Source: Hybos culiciformis (taxonomy: Eukaryota; Arthropoda; Insecta; Diptera; Hybotidae). Taken from it: a stretch of DNA of 64,000 bases. Where the stretch lies: contig OZ023275.1 of assembly GCA_964007475.1 (NCBI GenBank), positions 37,815,381 to 37,879,380 on the forward strand. The letters run 5' to 3'. Positions 60,061 through 64,000 of the stretch are shown in pieces; position 1 is the stretch's first letter, and each line of letters begins with the position of its first letter. Below the pieces are notes generated by a model, which ran no database searches, was not told the origin of the DNA, and was given only the letters and a program-made list of their open reading frames with translations. The translations under genes and the position numbers were made by a program.

Positions 60061-63000
60061 TGTAAAAATAACTTTGCATTTCAAAAAACCTACTCATTCA
60101 ATAATTATATAATGCAGAAAATTATTCGCAAATTGAATAATGTACGTGAATTTATTGAAATTTGGAAAAAAAAATTAATTTTTATAGAAATAAATTTAAT
60201 AATATGATTTAAAAATGTATTTAAGTCATAATTATTTAGAAATAAAATATAATAAGGCCCATTTATATATTTAGTTTTTTTCATTGCTCTAAATACAATA
60301 CATCTATCCCATATATATATGCATATAAAAATAAAAATAAAAATAAAAATAAAGTACAGTCATCAAGTTCTTTTTTCTTATGAATTGTTGCGTCTTAAGA
60401 TGCACAAACTAAAATAATGTTACATTTTACTTCATGATGCACCTTTAAAATGCGGTTAGGATTTTATTTTTATTTTTTTCTGTTGTCAACTTTATTCATC
60501 AAATGTCCATTTACGCTTGCTGTTTTTTGCTACATGTACAGTACATACTTTATGTATGTATACGCAAAGACTCTCTCCGGTATGATATACTTACCAAAAA
60601 AAAAAAAAAAACAATAAAATGAAAGAAAAATTGTTAAAACAACAAAAGTTGCAAAAAATATCGACAGATGTTTTAACTTCTTAAAGAAATAATCATAATA
60701 ACTTATAATTATATAGATTGATCTGATCACATCAAAATAAAAAAAAATTGTTTTCTTCCCTTTCTTTTTTAACTTACCAAAAAATAATAATAATGAAGAA
60801 AAAAAAAATTAAAGGCATCATGCCTTGCAATTGCAGCTTGCACAAAGTGTTATTATTTTCATAAAGGTAATCTGTTTTATATATGTGAAAAAAAAGAGAA
60901 TGTCAGGTAGTGAATTTTTAAAACAAAATATTATGTTTTTTATTTTTAAAGTGCTTAATAAATTTTTCATAAGTTTGTTACCATTATTTTCCTTTATACT
61001 TTTGTTCTAATTTTTTTTCTCATTAGAACTAAATGTAACTAACTTTTAACTTTATTTTTTTTAAGCCTGCAAAAAAAAAGTTATAGTAAATCTTACTTTA
61101 AAAAATATATTATTTACAAGTGTGTATTCCTAAAAAAAAAATTCTTAATCTAACATTAATACGATCTCTAATAAAATTAGAAAGAATTTTTCAACATACC
61201 TCCAAGCAAAATAATTTCAAAACAAATTAAATAATATTCAAAGGACAAAATCTTTTGTAATCATAAATAATGCATCTTTTCCTGAAAAAAGGAAGAAAAA
61301 TTAAATGAAATGCGGATTAAAAATCAAAGCAAATGTCTATTTTTAAACAAAAAAAAAAAAAAATTTTTTTGAACCTTTTTTTCAGGAAAATTTTATATAA
61401 ATAATAATACAACTGAAGTCATAAGAATATGCCTGATCACGCAACATCAAGTTAAGATGCCATCAAAATTGAACCATATTTTTTTACTTCCTTGAAATTT
61501 TGAATAATTTTTAATTAAATAAAAGGCAAACATTTTTTTCCTATACTAATTTTGTATATTTATTTATATGTACAGTACAATGTCAGCATATAGTGTATGT
61601 GTAGATATTGTATAGATATGTTTTTCTATCTATTTAATTTTGACAACTACGACAGATGTCCCAAAAATATTTTTTTTTTCAAGTATAACCGCACTTAAAG
61701 CTTTTACACACCGTTTTTTAAGGCTACAAAATTTCATAATTGTTAAACTAACAACATAAACGAAATAATCAAAATTCAGCTGCACCTAGAATAATTCAGT
61801 TTCATACTTCTAGTTGTAATAGTAGTCATATTATGTAAATCATTTCTTTTATAGAATGTTATCCTTAAAGGAAAATTATAATAAGTATATTGTCCTTTTT
61901 AAATCCATATTATCGGTTGAACTGAAAAAGCCAAAATAATTGATCATTTAATAAACATAATGTATGTACACATTATCTATAATTCTTTATGCGCATACAT
62001 AAAACAAAGAAAACAAGAAAATCCAAATTATTCAAATGAAGTATTTTCAATTTCCTAATGAATCTCCAATTAAAAATCATAACAACGATTAAATTGTAAT
62101 TTTCGTATTAAAAAAAAAACCCCTGCTGTGTGAACTTCTTATTTTGCATTTTTTTTTTATTTTGTCGTTTTTCGGAATAATTTTTTTTCACATGATAATT
62201 GCTTTATAAAATTTATCTTTCTTCACACACTTGGCGTTATGATGTTTACTAAAAAAATAATAATAATAAAAGGGTCTCTATTTCTTTTTTGAAAATTATT
62301 TTAATATAAAGTACAATTATTGTTTTAAAGTACATATAAATGGAATTTGATTAATTCTTATTTTATGTCAAGAAATTATCTTACATTTCATCTTACTTAT
62401 CGTTGCTAACAGTTGCAAAATTCTTACAGGTGAGGTAAAAAATGAAACATTAGTATTATCTCTTTGACTTTTTTGGACAAAATGGTACCTATTCATTGAA
62501 AGAATCATTGGGATCATAAATTTTTTTTTTGTTTTTTAGCATACATTTCAGCAAAAAAACTTTTCAAATTATTCAAAATATAAAAATATGTCATTTATTA
62601 TATATTGAAAACAGAATTTATTAAAGAATATGAAACTTTTCATTTCTTATGTGAACATTTGATTGCCAAAAATTTATATTCGTTTCATGAATTTCTATGT
62701 ATTTTATGACAAAAAAAAAACTAAAATAAAACTTTTCGTTACACTCATATTGTTCTAAATTAAATATTTAATTTTGTTTCATCGATTTAAATTTATCAGT
62801 ATCACTAATATAGGTACTATTTTCCCTTTGAATCGTATTTCAAAAAATAAGCCACTTATATTTAATAGAATATTACATAGTATTTATTTCTACTAGACAC
62901 AAAAAACATACTATAGCTTATGTAATCTTCTAATAATCAGAAACCTTTATTGAAAAATTTTTTGGTTTAACTTTTTATGGGCTTAGAACTCATAAAACTA

Positions 63001-64000
63001 TCACAAAATTTATACTTTTATTATATTTTCAATATTTATACATAAATATCAAGTCATATAATATTTGTTCAAACGCTTTAAAAATGCACCTTCTAATCTT
63101 ATTTGTATTTTGTTCATTTATCACATTTAAATTATTTGAGAAATGAATAACCAGATTTGTAAAGATGTCTTTGGGCTATATCATCAGTATAAACAGTAAA
63201 TATTTGATAATAGCTTGATTCTATGTACTAATCGCAATTATACTTGCGTATAATACATCCACATATTTTTTGAAATGGAAAATTTTTTACTTAATTATAA
63301 TAAATTCTTAATTTTTGTTATTTTTTAATTTTTTGGCTGACTAATTTTTGGTATGAAACTATCAGAGATAATTTGACATTTGACATCAAGAAAATTTTAT
63401 GGATAGATTTTTATTTAATCCATAAGGATTACCCTAGATTTTTCAAAAATTGTAAAAACTTAATTGATCTTAATAATAAGTATTACTTACTATTTATATT
63501 TTATAATCTACATTATCATTAAGTCAACGCCAATAATTTTTTACAATTATGTACTATATACAAATAAAATATATAACTTAGCAATATTGCTCGCCTCTTT
63601 TATAACAACATATATAATAATATAATGTACCTACATATATCTACATCTAGAATAAATATTTCATTAATTTGCGCAAAATATAATAACAAATATAAATACT
63701 TTGTTTTGTATATTGTATCTCTGTAATAACAATTTGTAATAAAATTAAGTCAATTTGTAATGGGGATTTATTGTATATTGATAAAGTTTATTTACAATTA
63801 TTTATAATTATTCGTAAATAATAATATTTATGAATAAAATAATAATCTTTAATGTGAAGTTTCATTTCATTGAAGTATTTTTTGTTATCAATTAAAATAC
63901 TAAAAAAAAAAAAAGCTGATATCAAAAGTATTCAAAACATTTACATATAAATGTGTATAGGTATGCACTATTATATATTATTAAATACCCGACAATATAA
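60061..64000. other. AT-rich intergenic DNA with no recognised feature of size
   Basis: Beyond an (AAAAT)n tract at 60327-60353 and many homopolymer runs I see nothing that supports a gene. Short open frames here are Phe/Ile/Lys-rich and end at random. Confidence 0.5.

Noticed and set aside
1..64000. CRISPR arrays, tRNA or rRNA genes, bacterial or viral genes
   Set aside because: I looked for regular spaced repeats, tRNA cloverleaf strings and compact operons and found none. The split genes are eukaryotic.

Overview
This window is very AT-rich, intron-rich animal DNA and is almost certainly an insect chromosome. Both large genes are eukaryotic, split by introns, and end in AATAAA-type signals. 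A short TTAGG-like telomere-type run and many small inverted-repeat transposons fit an insect. I cannot name the order or species. There are no bacterial operons, CRISPR arrays or recognisable tRNA or rRNA genes.

Layout. 1-5,350: a repeat-rich flank. It holds a broken copy of a Sec71/ARFGEF (brefeldin-A-inhibited Arf exchange factor) gene on the minus strand, a 376-bp block present twice (about 2404 and 3756), and the last exon of an unknown minus-strand gene whose protein is built of 11-residue amphipathic repeats. 5,350-11,350: AT-rich DNA without a recognisable gene. 11,350-15,686, plus strand: a complete 12-exon SLC6 transporter of the SLC6A15/A17 (B0AT2/NTT4-like) branch, 697 codons. 15,687-20,849: non-coding.

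20,850-52,432, minus strand: a complete nine-exon tRNA dimethylallyltransferase (TRIT1/MiaA family), 460 codons, spread over 31.6 kb. Introns 2 (10.1 kb) and 4 (17.5 kb) make up most of the gene. One intron (21,539-21,916) starts with GC instead of GT. Intron 2 carries, on the opposite strand, a small two-exon gene (47,384-48,480) for a 142-residue protein. It resembles a linker-histone winged helix with a basic tail. Intron 4 carries a 638-bp near-perfect foldback element and several other repeats.

52,433-64,000: intergenic. It holds a 246-bp tandem duplication, a 1,138-bp hAT-like element with 12-bp terminal inverted repeats and an 8-bp target duplication (57,389-58,526), a 418-bp foldback (58,951-59,368) and an adjoining array of about 117-bp units.

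The two main genes are unrelated in function (amino-acid-type membrane transport; tRNA i6A37 modification). They lie tail to tail: their 3' ends face each other across 5.2 kb. All exon borders were read by eye from frame, splice consensus and family similarity; none was tested against transcripts.
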